This document shows positions 13,041 to 25,228 of a stretch of DNA of 64,000 nucleotides, in pieces. The position numbers and the translations under genes are program-made. The stretch lies in NCBI GenBank assembly GCA_013397075.1, contig VWZS01002869.1, positions 186,001-250,000 on the forward strand, given 5' to 3'. The notes beneath the pieces were generated by a model, which saw only the letters and a program-made list of their open reading frames with translations, was not told the DNA's origin and ran no database searches. The stretch comes from Rhabdornis inornatus. Taxonomy: Eukaryota > Chordata > Aves > Passeriformes > Rhabdornithidae. The first letter of the stretch is position 1; each line of letters starts with the position of its first letter.

Positions 13041-13792
13041 AAATATATATTCCAGTACACTTCCATAACAGCAACAGTGTTCAACCACATTACATGTTAA
13101 TGGTGAAAGCATGGCATGTTAAAATCATTAGTGGCTACTAACAAATAGATCATGTGAAACTGGATCAGTCTTGGTATCAAAACTAATTCTAACTGATTCT
13201 ACTGATCATAACCACACACTAAAGCAGTAGTACCTCTGTCTCCTTGGCAAGAACAAACCTAGATTAATCTCAACAGGGTACAGAGAAACTTTAGATGAGA
13301 CTGCTTTGCTTCTTTCCTTGCACTCAACTTCTGTGAGAGCACTCAGTGCTTGTAAGAGTGATGTAAATTACTGAAAACTTTGATGATTTCAAGTTAATAT
13401 CCTGAGGATGTGTCAGAGTAAAGACAAAAAAAATCTGTGTAGATCTACAGTTTACTGAATCGAGCAAATCAGCAGCAAGGAAATACATCAACTGTTCTGA
13501 AAGTAGAGGAAACCACTCTGATCAAATGTATGTAATATTTGAAGGAAAAAACCCACCAAGGACTTCAACGTCTCCTGAAGCTGTTCAAACAGAAACAGAA
13601 TTAATAACTGTAATCCACAGCTCGCTTCCCTGTTTAATGCTATTCTACTGCACCATCATCTATTTAATGCTGATATACACAACAGCCATCTTCTCTGCAA
13701 CATGAATTCATTAGTCGAAGAACTCGTTTGAGAATATGCACGATCAGAAATGTCTGAATAATTTGTAGCCACCCCAACCTCCCCATCCTTAC

Positions 13793-13963
13793 CGGAATGT
13801 CAAAAGTTTCTTGTGTGTCATCCAGCATCTGAATTTTGATAGAGACAAGTTTTCCTGGAGGTGTCATAGGTGGCTTCTGTCCATGCTCCAAAGTACTGAT
13901 CCCAGCATTTTCCTGAGCTCCTAAGCGGGATCCTGCTGTTGGTCTCTGCTCAGTTTCACCCAT
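13793..13963 (-). CDS. FARP1: FARP1 first coding exon (57 codons, FERM/RhoGEF/PH-domain protein 1)
   Basis: This exon encodes the N-terminus of FARP1 (CDEP). From knowledge of the family, FARP1 is a membrane-associated Rho-family guanine nucleotide exchange factor of about 1,050 residues with a FERM domain, a central DH domain and two PH domains; it has been linked to Rac/Rho signalling in dendrites and at synapses. The 57 residues seen here start MGETEQRPTAGSRLG; a low-complexity leader (residues 1-36, rich in Pro, Gly and Gln) precedes KLVSIKIQMLDDTQ (residues 38-51), the first strand of the FERM F1 ubiquitin-like lobe. From memory, about ten positions differ from mammalian FARP1. The paralogue FARP2 fits much less well in the leader. 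The ATG (complement of 13961-13963) has A at -3 and G at +4. The exon ends at a codon boundary (Ile-Pro) on a GTAAGG donor; reading through it gives a stop-limited tail that is intron. All later exons lie outside the window. Confidence 0.93.
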
Positions 13964-13988
13964 GTTGAGGGAAATGGGTTTCTTATAT
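13964..13988 (-). other. FARP1: FARP1 5' UTR segment in exon 2, with splice acceptor
   Basis: On the minus strand, a pyrimidine-rich tract ending TTATTCTTTTATCAG (the AG is the complement of 13989-13990) precedes a 25-nt untranslated segment and then the ATG. Candidate branch sites TGACTGA lie about 34-38 nt upstream (complement of about 14021-14027). The segment itself contains no in-frame stop or ATG. An acceptor this close to the start codon means the remaining 5' UTR is on at least one upstream exon, expected in the CpG island to the right. The exon as a whole is 13793-13988 (196 nt). Confidence 0.85.
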
Positions 13989-14288
13989 CTGATAAAAGAA
14001 TAAGGGCAAAGAACACCATTATCAGTCATAAAGGTGATGTTCTGCACATAAGCATCATGGTATATATGCTTACAGGTAGTAAGAGCCATCACAATTTTTT
14101 CTTAACGTCTCATATGAAGACAAGAAAATCAGGCAAACTTTATACTTTTCAAAATACACAGGCTAATCCCCTCCTGGGAGTAAGGCTGATAGACAGGCTA
14201 GAGTACTGCACAAGAGGAAGTTATTCCTTTTCTCCTGGAAAAGTAAACAAGACCACATTGGAAATAGAGCACGACAGAACCCAGACGT

Positions 14289-14341
14289 CAATTAATTATG
14301 TAAATTTTTAATTGTTTCAATTAATTATGTAAATTTTAATT
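14289..14341 (+). repeat. AT-rich tandem duplication (~24-bp unit)
   Basis: Two near-identical copies of CAATTAATTATGTAAATTTT followed by AATT occur at 14289-14313 and 14318-14341, differing by one T in the T-run and separated by TGTT. Each contains a homeodomain-like TAATTA core. It is probably slippage, about 300 bp upstream of the FARP1 coding exon. Confidence 0.85.
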
Positions 14342-17300
14342 ATTTATGAATCAAGCTGTTATCACCCCGAGACAGGATTCCCAGAGAAGGTAGGAAGGTG
14401 AGAAGAGCGGTGGGACAACTCAGCACTTGCTGACCATTGTTCCCTCTTGGCTACATCAGCACTTTTTCCTTCCAGCCTTCTCTGACCCTTTGCAGCTGCC
14501 ACCTTTATAAGTGCCTGTGAAGCAGGAAAGCCAAGGGGTACAAGATGATTCCAATTATATAACTGGATACCAGAGCTGCTCTAGACCTGGGGCCTGGCCT
14601 GATCCCACTGATGAGCCAATAACTGTGAGGACACACTACGGGGAAGGCCAGAAAAAAAGCCAACACTGATTGGGAAATTCTTCACTACTGGCACAACTTC
14701 AAACCTTCTTTTTTAATTCAAGCATCATCAGTTTTACTTGTTGAATGTTACACATCACACTAGAATTTTATTTCACTTTTTCTACCCTGCTTTTTGACAC
14801 TCTAGTTGGGTTTCTGATGAAACCCACTTCTACTGTCCATTTATTTTTCTTGGTAAATGCATTTTCATTCTGCATGACTTTTATACGGTGATCAATGACC
14901 AAAACATGTAGCACACAGATGGGCACAAATGGAAATGTAACTTTCCAGCTGAACAGAGGCATCAGAGAAGTACTGCCAATCACTGCCTGGCTTCAACTCT
15001 GAGGTTACAATCATTGAGAAGCCTATATGGGAAAAAAGGAAGCACAAGACAGCCTATGAATTTGTGAATTCATCACCAGTTCTACAGGATACTATAAAGA
15101 ACAGTGACAGGTAATAAGACACCAGTTTCCACCATAAGGATAGAATAAAACCAGCCCTGTCTTTGGCAGGATACACTATTTACTACACATTACTCTTCCA
15201 TGTCCTGACTAATCTGTTCCCACAGATTTTTTATGCAGCAAATACCTAGGCATAAAAAAATTTAAAACAGCACTTGGATTAAAAGAAATGTTAGCTGAGA
15301 AGGAAGGGAATTAAAAATTATGGATCCCACACTTCTAAATATCAGCTCAATGGGCACAAGTGAAGGAGAAGAAAAAAATGCAGGCAAGCTTTTGCAACGA
15401 TTCAGCATTAACCTGCCCATCAAGGTCAGAGAGATACCAGTGAAACCTACCCAAGTCCAAGCCAACCACTACCAGAGAGACAAATTTTTCCTCAATTATC
15501 ATTGCAATTTAAAAATCTATGAAGAATCAATTATATTAATCTTATTCTTTAAAAAGAATTAAATTAAATTAAACCTTTTTATAAGACAAGCAATGACAAC
15601 AAGAAAGCTGCAGTTGGAGGAAGGAATTCCAGAAGAAAAGACACCAAGCTCTACATAGAAAGACTCCAGGCCCCTTTGCAAATAAATCTGTTTTTTCATC
15701 TAAAAAGGTAGCACAGGCACTCAGTCTAGAAGTGCACAAAGATTCTGGTCCAAGCAAGAGCTCTTCTGAAGTCACCACATACCCCAGACAGCACCAAGAG
15801 GGCAGACAGGACTTCTACAACTGCTCTGTTCCTACAAAAGTTTTTGTCTATGTTTTTTCCATTAAATCATAAATACAGGGATCAATCCAGTCAGTTCAAG
15901 TAAAACTATTAAATAATTCATGCAAGGAAGTATTACAGACTTTGAGCCCTTCTATAAACGTTCTTCTGACTAGATGATACATGGCCCACACACACAGTCA
16001 GACAGGCCAATAAACTTTAATTAAACACATAAAAACCACACAAATTTAGGAGTCAAAAAATAATGGAGGAAAGGTACAAACAGAACCACTCCATATATAC
16101 AGCTGGGTGATTTTTTAGTTATTATTAAGTTAGTAACACAGAAATTCTTGTTTTATATATATATATTGAACTGTTTTGTTATAAACACACACTTTCATTT
16201 GGAAGCAAAGATCTAAGAACTATGGGCTACCCTGATCACAAGCATCTGCTACTTGGAAAAACAGAAGAAGACCTTTCATTTTTTAACCTATATGCCTAAA
16301 CATCAGCATGCTACACTGGAAGTTATTAAGGGTTTTTTTCTTGCATGACACTATGCTGCTGTCATAACATAAGCATAATATTTTTACTATACCTTTATGT
16401 GAGAGGCCTTAAAAATAACACTCTAAAATAACACAGCACATCAATCAAGCTGAACACCGTTCTCTATATCACTTTGATCTAGGAGACAGTAAACTAAGGT
16501 CACAGAAGGCAACAGAAGAGTATTAAGCAAACATTGAGCAAACCTGAGGGGATTAGGATGCTTAATGTCTGTCATGATGAAGAGCTGGATCAGGTTTGGA
16601 CAAATTATAGAGAAATTCAAAGACACTCTAGGAGAAAGACGACAATAAATTGGGGAAAGTATTAACCAAGAAGAAAGAGCAGCAGCCACCACATTCCAAC
16701 ATGCAGCTCTAAGTAAAACATATGTGGAGACATACAACCAGTACAGAAGCAGAGAGTGGCAAACAAAAGAGGATTCATCTGAACTCTGAAAATTAGGAGT
16801 TTCTGCCTGCTCTGACAGCTGTTGAAACCCAGGGCCAAAATCAAGTCTATTGTTTCAGCTGCAGGTTCACTGCATGTCAGTGCCCCTTCTCAGTAGTGCT
16901 GTAGCACGTGTAGGATGGAGAGTCTGCTACAGAGAATGAACCCCGTATCCTAACCTGTGTGAGGGCAGAAGTTACTGAGACAGCAGAGCTGCCCATGGGG
17001 AGTCTTGTCCCCTTTTGCCCCCTCCCAGCTCCCACCCATACAGTCTGATGCTGAGCACTGACTCTCACCCTCCTCAGGGTAAGCACAGCACCTCTCTAAC
17101 TCAAAAGAAAACAATTCAGTGTTTTGTTCTTGGCTGGGTCAGCAAATTAAATCAGCTCTCAGCAGGCTGGAAAACCCAATGCCAGGGTAAGCTAAGCCCA
17201 GCCAGCTGCTGCCAGGCCACTGGGCTGACTCAAGCTTTCTCTACTTACAGCACCTGGAAGGCACAAAAAACCCCTACAACTGCCATTAGATAGATTAGAT

Positions 17301-17859
17301 GCTGTTTTGTTCTAACCACACATTAACAACTCTTTTATACAGACGCTAAATGCTTAGATGAAAAATTTTAAAGGTGTGTATATACTTATGCAGTAACTGG
17401 GCAAAAGCCACTATATGGTTCAGTATAAAGCCACCTTAGTTCTCCATGTTCAAAGCACACGCATCGGAAAGGTTCTGGCCAATTAAAATTTCCACATATT
17501 TTTCCCTGGCAGGATGAAAAATGTATCAAACTTACTTAGTCTAAAGAGAGCTGCGGCTATAAACAGCATTTGTTGGGGCTGGGGCAGGGAAGACGGGGCA
17601 GGAATAAAGGGCTACAAAAATTACAAAATACTGGGGAAAACAGAAGCAATATGTTGGAATAGATGCCACTCTGATCTCTCACCTATTCTGCTCTTTAGGT
17701 CAGACCAGGGCTCAGAATTTGATGCAAGAGGCTCCCAAAGCCTGAAGACTCCCGTTATGGGAGAGAATGGTACCACATATCAAGACCCTTTCCACTTCTT
17801 TTGCTTTCCTTTATGACACATTTCCACAGCACGAAACAGGAGGAAGCACAGTGCTCAGT

Positions 17860-17935
17860 ACACTCCTCTTCAAGGTGAGGAAGCCTGAGGCACAGTGGGA
17901 TGGTGTGAGTACAGCCCTACCAAAAGCACATACCA
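17860..17935 (+). mobile_element. Weak MIR-like core fragment
   Basis: The string CTTCAAGGTGAGGAAGCCTG followed by AGGCACAGTGGGATGGTGTG resembles the MIR core ('CAGATGAGGAAACTGAGGCACAGAGAGG'). Only the core is recognisable; neither end is found. It could be chance similarity in a short stretch. Confidence 0.3.
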
Positions 17936-18260
17936 GACTTGTACACCTTCTGTAAGAGAAAATGCTACACATGCAGCATAAATTGTCAATGATGCTGCCT
18001 TTTCATTAGTATCAGAATTACCATAAAAATGAAATCAAGTATCTTGAACCCATATTAGAAAATAGTAGTAACATAACAAGGCAGCAGGACCAGGAAGATT
18101 GAAACTAAAATTCAGTCGGAAATGATGGGAAGCAGACAGAGGCTGATACAGCTTATGTTTTTAGACTGTGAAGCATTACCCCATTTAATTTCCAAAAGTC
18201 CCTGGTAGAACTGTACAAAGCAAATATGATGATTTTAAAAAATTTAATTATTCATGTAAA

Positions 18261-18320
18261 TCACAGAATCATAGAATATCCTGTCTTGGAAGGCACCTAA
18301 AAGGATCAGTGAAGTCCAAC
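18261..18320 (-). mobile_element. CR1 LINE 3' tail fragment (minus strand)
   Basis: Read on the plus strand this is the reverse complement of the CR1 3' end: CACAGAATCATAGAATATCC, then TTGGAAGGCACC and GATCAGTGAAGTCCAAC. The element's 3' terminus therefore points left, the same orientation as FARP1. About 60 bp survive. The doubled AGAATCATAGAAT is the CR1 terminal 8-mer repeat. Confidence 0.85.
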
Positions 18321-21300
18321 TTACAATTTCTTTGATAAAACCCAGGATTTTTGTGGAAGCAAAGAAATGGTAAAAGTTCTTAATAGAAAAATAGCTCAAG
18401 CTTGAAGGGCACTAATACAGACACAGGTGCTGGGTGTCTGTTTCTCTGCTTGCACCCGACTAAGTGTGACTCAGACTCTAAAGGAAACCTTGCTGCTGAA
18501 GGGATTCGTGCTCAGTTCCTTGTCTGCCCTTTTTGCTCACATCCACAATACTCAGAGAAGGAAGACAATAAAAATACAGTTCTTCTGTACCATTAGACTG
18601 TCCTCTAGCTCAAAACAAAAAAAAAGTTAACATTGCAAGTGATGCCTACTTCATGAAGTCAGAAGTAGAGAGGCTCAAGGTGAGGTACGATCAAGAAGAT
18701 CAGCAAGAAGATAGGTCATGTCTAGTCCCCTGTATATTCAGTGGATAAGGGGATGGAGGGTGAAGTCCTTAACCAGGCTTAATATCTAAACACAGATTTA
18801 TCTTTTTTTTTCTTTTTCCTGCCTCTAAAGACACAGAAAACTAACCTTGAAAAACCTGCCTGCTCAAGAAAACGCCATGTCTGCCTATCAAAAATTAGAC
18901 AAGAGATTTGCAGAAGCAAGTCCTAGAATCAGATTCTTCAGCATTCTGCAGACTTCCTAAAATCTGAAGCAATGAGAAATTCCCTCAGCTATGCAACACT
19001 ATCTCTAAAAGAATAAAATTCATCACCTGTACTGAAAATGAAGAGAGCCCACACATCTTGGTCAGACTCTGAAAACCTCTAAAAAACACTTTCTCATCCC
19101 TTGACCCAGTTTCTGTGGGATGGTCATGCAGCTGGATAAACTAAGTGGTTTGTAAAGTAATAGTTAACATCAAACTAGCAAGAGCCTGAAACTGATGTCA
19201 AATTTAGGGACCTGAGCAGTAACACAAAGCTTTAAAAACTCAAACTATTCAGTATGCCAATAATGCAGCATGAAGTCCAGACTAATGAGCATTTATGATG
19301 GTACAGGATAAAAAACACCTTTTGCAAGCCTATTGGTACAGCATTCAGAGTGCCCACATTAGTTTCTGGCTTTAGGACCATTCAGCTTCCAACTGGAGCT
19401 CATTTATCTTCATTGCATTCAGGTCCTAAAACTGTCTGCAATTCTGTGACACTAGCAGCTGTCCCAGATTCCAATTCTTCTGCCAGATGTCAGCAAAGAA
19501 CGGTCCCATCCTGCACAAATTTGATGTGTGCTATCTTTTTTCCTCCGCCACACACCTGCCAGTGGATCTATCAACAAGTGCAGCAATAGATAAATCTATG
19601 CTTTTCCAATTGCCACTGTGAAAACCCTCATCCTTTAAGCAAAAATACAGACTGCTCTGTGAATTAAGCCAATCTGGTCTACAAATACTTCATTTCGACC
19701 CACAGCACTACAATTACTTTTGATGGCCATCAGTGATATTGAACAAGTCAGCAGACATATTGATTCACTTTGTGTTACGTTTCCGGACAATGTTGCATTA
19801 GAAACTGAATGCAGGCAAGAAACATCTCTTCCTCCTTGCACCTCACACAAGCAAGCTAAGCCACTGCACACATGTAAGTGAGCAATTAAGTAAGCAAAAC
19901 TTCTTACACTTACCCTCTCAAAGGAACTCCTCAGAAACCTCTTCATACAAGTTACTCTTTGGACTGATTGCCACTGTTTCCAAACCTCTGGAGACTTGTC
20001 TTTACTCTGCTCTTCACTACCTGGCACTCTTGTACCATGAGCAACGTCACTTACTTGAATCAGGAATGCCAACATCATATTCAAACCAACACAGACTAAA
20101 GTTTTTAATTCAGGTTTTAAATCAGCCAACTTGAAGGCACTATACAAACAGGTAATTCTGGCTACTCCTGGAAGGAAAATTAGTGTTTCATCTGCTAAGC
20201 CAAGGGGATGATTAGCTCCAATTGCTCAATTAGCGACTCTCACCCAACAACTATGTTTTCCTTCACATCCAAAGGCACAGTCTGAGCAAAACAGGGATCT
20301 TGTGGAGCCATGAATCCCTTAACAGACCAGAGGGAGGTATTTTCACACAAATGCTTCATTTGTTATTAGACAAGTTAAAATTTGAATTAAATACTGCCTG
20401 CTTGCTTTGCACTTACTGCATCACCATTTAACTACCATGTATGTATGTGCTCATAACATACTTCTACATGAAGTTCAACACTGTTTTCCATTGAAAATAT
20501 TTCCCTGACACTTTACTTTCCCAATTAGACAAGACCACACCTTTTCTGCTTTATCTCAGGCCAGGGGGAGGATATTTCTTCCTCACAGTGAAACACCCAA
20601 CCAGCTTTCTGAGATGCTTTTCAACCCATCAACAAAACTACCTGCATAAGAAATTATGCTTAGGAAGAAGCTGCAAGCTACGTATCATTCACTTACATAC
20701 TCAATTTTATTGACCCCCCTTCTATTTTGCATAACCTGCCAATTCTGTCACTAAAACCTATGAAAAAGTACAATTCAGCACGCTCGCACAAGTAACAAAA
20801 ATGTGATTTTAAAAAAAAATCCATGGGGGAAAAATATTAAGAGTAAAGAGTACATGAAATAGATGCTGAAGTCAACCAGCTAATCCTTCACTGATGATAA
20901 AATGTGTTGTAGAAGTGAGACAGTACATGTTATCATTTTACGAAGACGTAAAGCATTTTAAAGTTGAGATATAAAAGCATCACCATGTGGACAAAAAACT
21001 ATTTCACATTACGAACAGCAAGACTGTGGAAGCTTTACTGCCTCATGGTAAAAGCTAGGAACACAAAAGGAGAGTCTAAGAAAACCTCTACTTCTTGTGT
21101 TTCTAACCAGCACAGTTTCCTGATTAACCAGGTCATCACCTGAGCCCATAGTTTGTCACTAGAAAACACAAGCAAAGTGGGTAAGAACTTTAAGCAGTTT
21201 GGTGGTTCAATAGTGGCACAAATCAATCCTGAAGCCATTAAAAGCATTTTCCAAAACCCTTTCATGCCATCACTCTGCATAAATAAAGCTGTTGCACCAG

Positions 21301-23734
21301 CTGGAGTGCTCTGGGCTCATTCACCCATACAACACCCCATGTGAAAGCCAAGCCAAAAGTGCTTATAGTAGAACAAAGTAATCTGATTTACTTCCAGATT
21401 TAACAGAATTCTGAAAGGGATCCAGCAACTCATACCCAGCTTCAAGCATAATGTAGACGTTATCCATGAAATAAAAACATGTCAAAAGAATAAATAACAC
21501 ACTACATTAATACTACTGTTCAGCAGTTGGGGGAAAATCTGATACAGTCCTGGTTTGGAGAAATAAAGCAGCTCAGGGGAAATGCTATTTCTCTGAACCA
21601 AGTATGAGTATACAGTAGAGGTATTCACACTGCCTAAATGCAAGCCAGATCCTCCAGAGAACTGCTGAGCACCAGAGACTGATTCAGGCATTCAGTGGCC
21701 CTTCAGAGGAGCTTCTCCCTGCCCTGAGCACACAGACCCCTAGCAGAAGACCAAAATGCCATGGTCAGTGTGCCTGGCCCGCTCTCTCTCCCACTGAGAG
21801 CCATCAGAGGTGTCACGCCAGGTACCCCCACACTTGTGCTGCATGAGTAGGGAGCAGCAGCCCAGGAGCTGCAGCACACACTGTGCTCACTCAGGGGGCA
21901 GGAACCCCTATGGCCCAGGGGCTACAAACCACAGAGGCAATGACATCAGTGCTCAGCACTGGGCAGCCACAGATGATGCCTATCCAAACATGTTAAATTG
22001 AGGCCATAATGGCCTGGACTAGTTTCCTTTATGCCCAAAGCTTGTGATCAGACTCCCACAAAATTATTACATAGCTTGTGCACCAGGAAAAACATATTTA
22101 TGGCCAAAGTTCTACACTCAGTATGTAACCGACTATAAAACCGGAAAAGAATTCCCGACGTTTTAAATATTTAAACATCTGTTCCCAAAAGAGACTTTTT
22201 ATAAGTTTGTGAAACTGCTTGTTATAATTGAATATACAATGATTGTTTTGTTTGGTTTTTTAAATTAAGTCTTTTTATATAAGCCTTTATTACTCTTGAC
22301 CAAGGAAATACCACACTTAATAATGACACAGTACCAGCAAGAAATACTTGTACCATGAAGAAGAAAATTGCTTTATGTACTGTTGTTTAGAAAACAACTT
22401 AATATATTCACTTGCATCCTGCTGGAGATAATATAGGTCATGATGCTTGATTGTATAATATTTACCCTAGTGTGTTTTAAAATTATACCATTATTCTTCC
22501 TTCAAAAATTCTTTTTAAAATTATTGCAAAACTTTTGAACTTCCTTAGGTTCCCAGCTCATTTCTCTTTGTGCAAATACTTCAATCAGTGGAAGACTCTA
22601 CCTGTGCTAAGCATCACAATCCAGACACTGCCTGTCCTATGACAGCTCTCCTGATCTTTCAAGATAGGGTACTTTTGTGTCTTTAGGTAACTGGTAACAT
22701 TGCATTTATTCTGTGAACAGATATCAGAGACACTGTGAGAGATACGCGGGTATACTGTTGCTACAGGTACATCCTTATTTTATGTTTGGCCAAAATGTAA
22801 GTATTATATATGCTGCATGAAGACAGACAAGGGTGGGTTTTCACATAAGACAGATGTAGCTGTATGAGGTGCTGCTGTGTCTGCAGAACAAACGTCTTTT
22901 CCCACTGTAACTAACTTCACAATGAAAACTGATATGTCTGATATGTCAGTCCAAAGCACAGCACTATTACAGCAAGCTTTAGAAGCTGCACCTAGAGAAG
23001 GGCTTTCCTGTTCAACCACACCATTGTCTCTTTATCAACAAACCTGTTTCAGAACAGATTACATCCCTGTGGTTTCTTGTTACATCTCAAAAATAATTAC
23101 TCACCTGCTTGGAGGCGTGAAAAAGCATTATCTGTGGAATCTGTACTTTTTATTACTAGAGGGGACAGTAGAAAGTGCCGATTCTCTTGTTCTGTTCTCT
23201 TGCAGATTGGCAAGGAAAGAGAGCAGAAATACTGCCAAAGCAGCCCACCAGTCTGCAACTGACCTCCTCAAAATGTCATTGGAAGCAACACTGAAAACAG
23301 CCTTTACAATCCAAGCAAGACAGAGAGGTGCAGGACTCAGATCCTTTCTTAAAATTCAGATATCAAGAGGCAGAAGCTGACAGTGAAAGATCAAACAGAA
23401 AGAGGGACATAATAAATAATACATTTCAAATAATCCAACATGAGTGCTGCCTGGAAGATTTTAACAGGTCTTCTCACTCAATACAAGGCTCCCAGTAAAG
23501 CAGCACGGCAGAAGACACTGCTGTGCTGGGCAAAGCAGGCACGCTGGGTATTAGATTGCTCTTCCTTCCCTTGGAGAACATCCTATACTCCTCATATTCC
23601 CTTCTTGGCTCCTGAGTCTCAAGTAACTTTAGATTTTGCTGAACACGGAAATCAGTTTTTATACCCATATCCGATGGTAGCACAGAGCACATTCAGGGCA
23701 GGCAAAGACCTTCAGAGAGTCAATAACCAGGATG

Positions 23735-24400
23735 TCCCGGGAGGCTTTCCTTGCAGAGCACGCTCCGGCGCCACGCACTTTCCCAGTGACTGCCCACAGA
23801 GCGGGCGAGCATGGGCCAGCTCGGGAACAGGGGAGCCCAAGACTCCTTTCATTTCCATGGCTGCCCAACTGGAGCAGCTCCAGGCTCTGGAGCACATCCA
23901 GGCCCTGGAGCAGAGGCAGCCCATCTTTCCTGTGCTGGCCGTGGCTGGGCTGCCGGCACCCGGGCAGCAAGGAAGTGAAAGGAGAGCATCTGGAGTGCAG
24001 CAGGGACAAATGCCAGACCTGAGGGACATGAAGGAGCAGACAGGGACAAGGGCCCAAAGCAGGAGGGAGAGCAAGTGCAACAGGCAGGGAAGGGAGCCAG
24101 GAATCTTTAGGCAGTGCACAAATAAGGCAGGAAAAAGGAAAAAGTTGACTGAATGCAAAACCAAAATTGGACAAGGATGGGGAAGGGGCACTCATTCAGG
24201 CAAGATGTCTGGTGTCTGACAATGACTCTGCAAGGGAGGTGAAACCGCAGGTGAAAGGTAAGAGAATAAGAAGCCAAAACTGAAGAGGTGACCCAAAAAG
24301 TGCAAAAGAATTGTCAGGAACAGCAAGGCAAATGGGGGGGGGGGGAAGTATGTCATGTCTGATAGAAAATAACTTATTTCCTTGTGCATGACATCAGGTT
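23735..24400 (+). other. GC-rich, purine-skewed block carrying a 259-codon open frame
   Basis: Base composition changes sharply here: 23.74-23.99 kb is GC-rich with several CpGs, and 24.0-24.36 kb is strongly purine-rich on the plus strand. A 259-codon plus-strand frame (23440-24219) spans the first part and contains a Leu/Gln/Glu heptad-like stretch (MAAQLEQLQALEHIQALEQR), but the rest is low in hydrophobic periodicity and resembles no family I know. Long frames also exist on the opposite strand (23659-24195), typical of GC-rich non-coding DNA with few stops. The block ends in a G12 run and is followed by a CR1 tail. It may be an unclassified repeat, an old retrosequence or an intronic CpG-rich regulatory element; a coding gene is unlikely. 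Confidence 0.3.
24334..24345 (+). repeat. G12 homopolymer
   Basis: Twelve consecutive G residues lie within a purine-rich plus-strand context, flanked by AAT and AAGTATG. Such runs are prone to length errors in sequencing and to slippage. On the plus strand the tract has quadruplex potential together with neighbouring G-runs. Confidence 0.95.
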
Positions 24401-24423
24401 TTATTCCTGACAGATTCCTCCGG

Positions 24424-24583
24424 ATTGATTCCAAGCCCGTCAGAGGTCAAGAAGCATTTGGACAACATCCTCAGGAGGCACATGGTGTGATTCTCGGGGC
24501 TGGCCTGTGCAGGACCACGAGTTGGACTCAGTAACACTTCTGGGTCCCTTCCAACTCAGGATATTCCATGATTCTATGATTTC
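24424..24583 (+). mobile_element. CR1 LINE 3' end (~160 bp)
   Basis: This is the best-preserved CR1 tail in the window. The family landmarks follow in order: AGAGGTCAAGAAGCATTTGG, CACATGGTGTGATTCT, GGCCTGTGCAGGACC, GAGTTGGACTCAGTAACACT, GGGTCCCTTCCAACTCAGG, and the terminal ATTCCATGATTCTATGA repeat. It is plus strand, antisense to FARP1, and lies directly after a GC-rich purine-skewed block. Divergence is moderate, so the insertion is younger than the other tails. Confidence 0.92.
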
Positions 24584-25149
24584 CTTCCAGAAATAGGACC
24601 AAAGTCAACAGCCCTATCCTGCATGTACACAACAACTCAGAGGTCTCCCCCTCTAAGGGTGAGAGCAGCACAGAGGAGCACGATTGTCTGCTGCCACTGC
24701 TCTTATCTCTTATCCCAGAGCCAGAAATCCCCATTGAAGGGTGTAAAGCCCACAGCGTCTATGGCAGCTTTCATTTTCAAACAGAATAGATTCTCATTTT
24801 CCTCTTTAAATAAATGAATACTGCACAAGGAAGAGATGAGAATCAGGAATTGTTTGCATTTAAGCATGTCATCAAACTACATGTTACCCCTTTCCTGTTC
24901 TTGCACATCATAATCTTTACTAATTTCCCTTCCTGGATCTGCCAAAGACCACCTATTTCACTGCACAAGGAAGCACAGAGCCAGGTACAGGAAGGCACTC
25001 AGGATTTCTTTTTTCCACCCTGATCTATCCTTAAGGCTTACTAACTCCTTAAACTCTACTGTTAAGACAGAATTTACAATTATCTTTATGTGCATTCTGT
25101 AGAGGAGGCTGATTTACTCTCTCGAAAAGTACTTATTCTAACTTCATGA

Positions 25150-25228
25150 CTGTTTGAAGAGGAGGCATCACAATATCCTTACTTCCTAGATGGGGAATTA
25201 CAGACAGAAAACCCAAGTGTCCAAGCCA
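25150..25228 (+). mobile_element. Weak MIR-like core fragment
   Basis: The string CTTACTTCCTAGATGGGGAA, then TTACAGACAGAAAACCCAAG, then TGTCCAAGCCATGG follows the MIR core plan ('CAGATGGGGAAACTGAGGCACAGAGA...TTGCCCAAGGTCA') with many changes. The diagnostic 'TTTGAACCCAGG' block is not found, so this is a low-confidence call. Confidence 0.3.

Larger units (their letters stand above)
1..13792 (-). other. FARP1: FARP1 intron downstream of first coding exon (partial)
   Basis: This stretch lies 3' of the FARP1 coding exon on the gene's (minus) strand, so it is read as the beginning of the following intron; its far end is outside the window. I looked for the next expected FERM-domain exon on the minus strand and did not find a recognisable one, which fits the long early introns of this gene in other vertebrates. 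No open reading frame here resembles a known protein family. The contents I can support are a 93-bp inverted repeat pair (956-1048 and 4413-4505), a short CR1 tail near 6.75 kb, a small tandem duplication near 8.44 kb, a MIR-like relic near 12.9 kb, and two AT-rich blocks that look like conserved non-coding DNA. The rest is unremarkable AT-rich sequence. Confidence 0.75.

Noticed and set aside
13664..13792. Continuation of the FARP1 reading frame past Ile-Pro (the VRMGRLGWL... tail)
   Set aside because: The GTAAGG donor falls exactly at the end of FARP1 homology; the tail bears no resemblance to the FERM domain and is intron read-through.
13989..14092. In-frame extension upstream of the FARP1 ATG (peptide ending SFIRYKKPISLN)
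   Set aside because: It crosses a good polypyrimidine tract and AG acceptor at 13989-13990, so most of it is intron; only 25 nt belong to the exon, as UTR.
15791..15806. CTCF-like word CACCAAGAGGGCAG
   Set aside because: The 5' half departs from the consensus at several positions.
19635..20147. 170-codon minus-strand open frame in intron 1
   Set aside because: No recognisable domain, no clear signal peptide or motif, and no splice context. A frame this long can arise by chance among six frames of 64 kb.
22877..23380. 167-codon plus-strand open frame
   Set aside because: Ordinary composition, no family resemblance and no supporting promoter, splice or poly-A signals; a second overlapping frame at 23077-23262 is equally meaningless.
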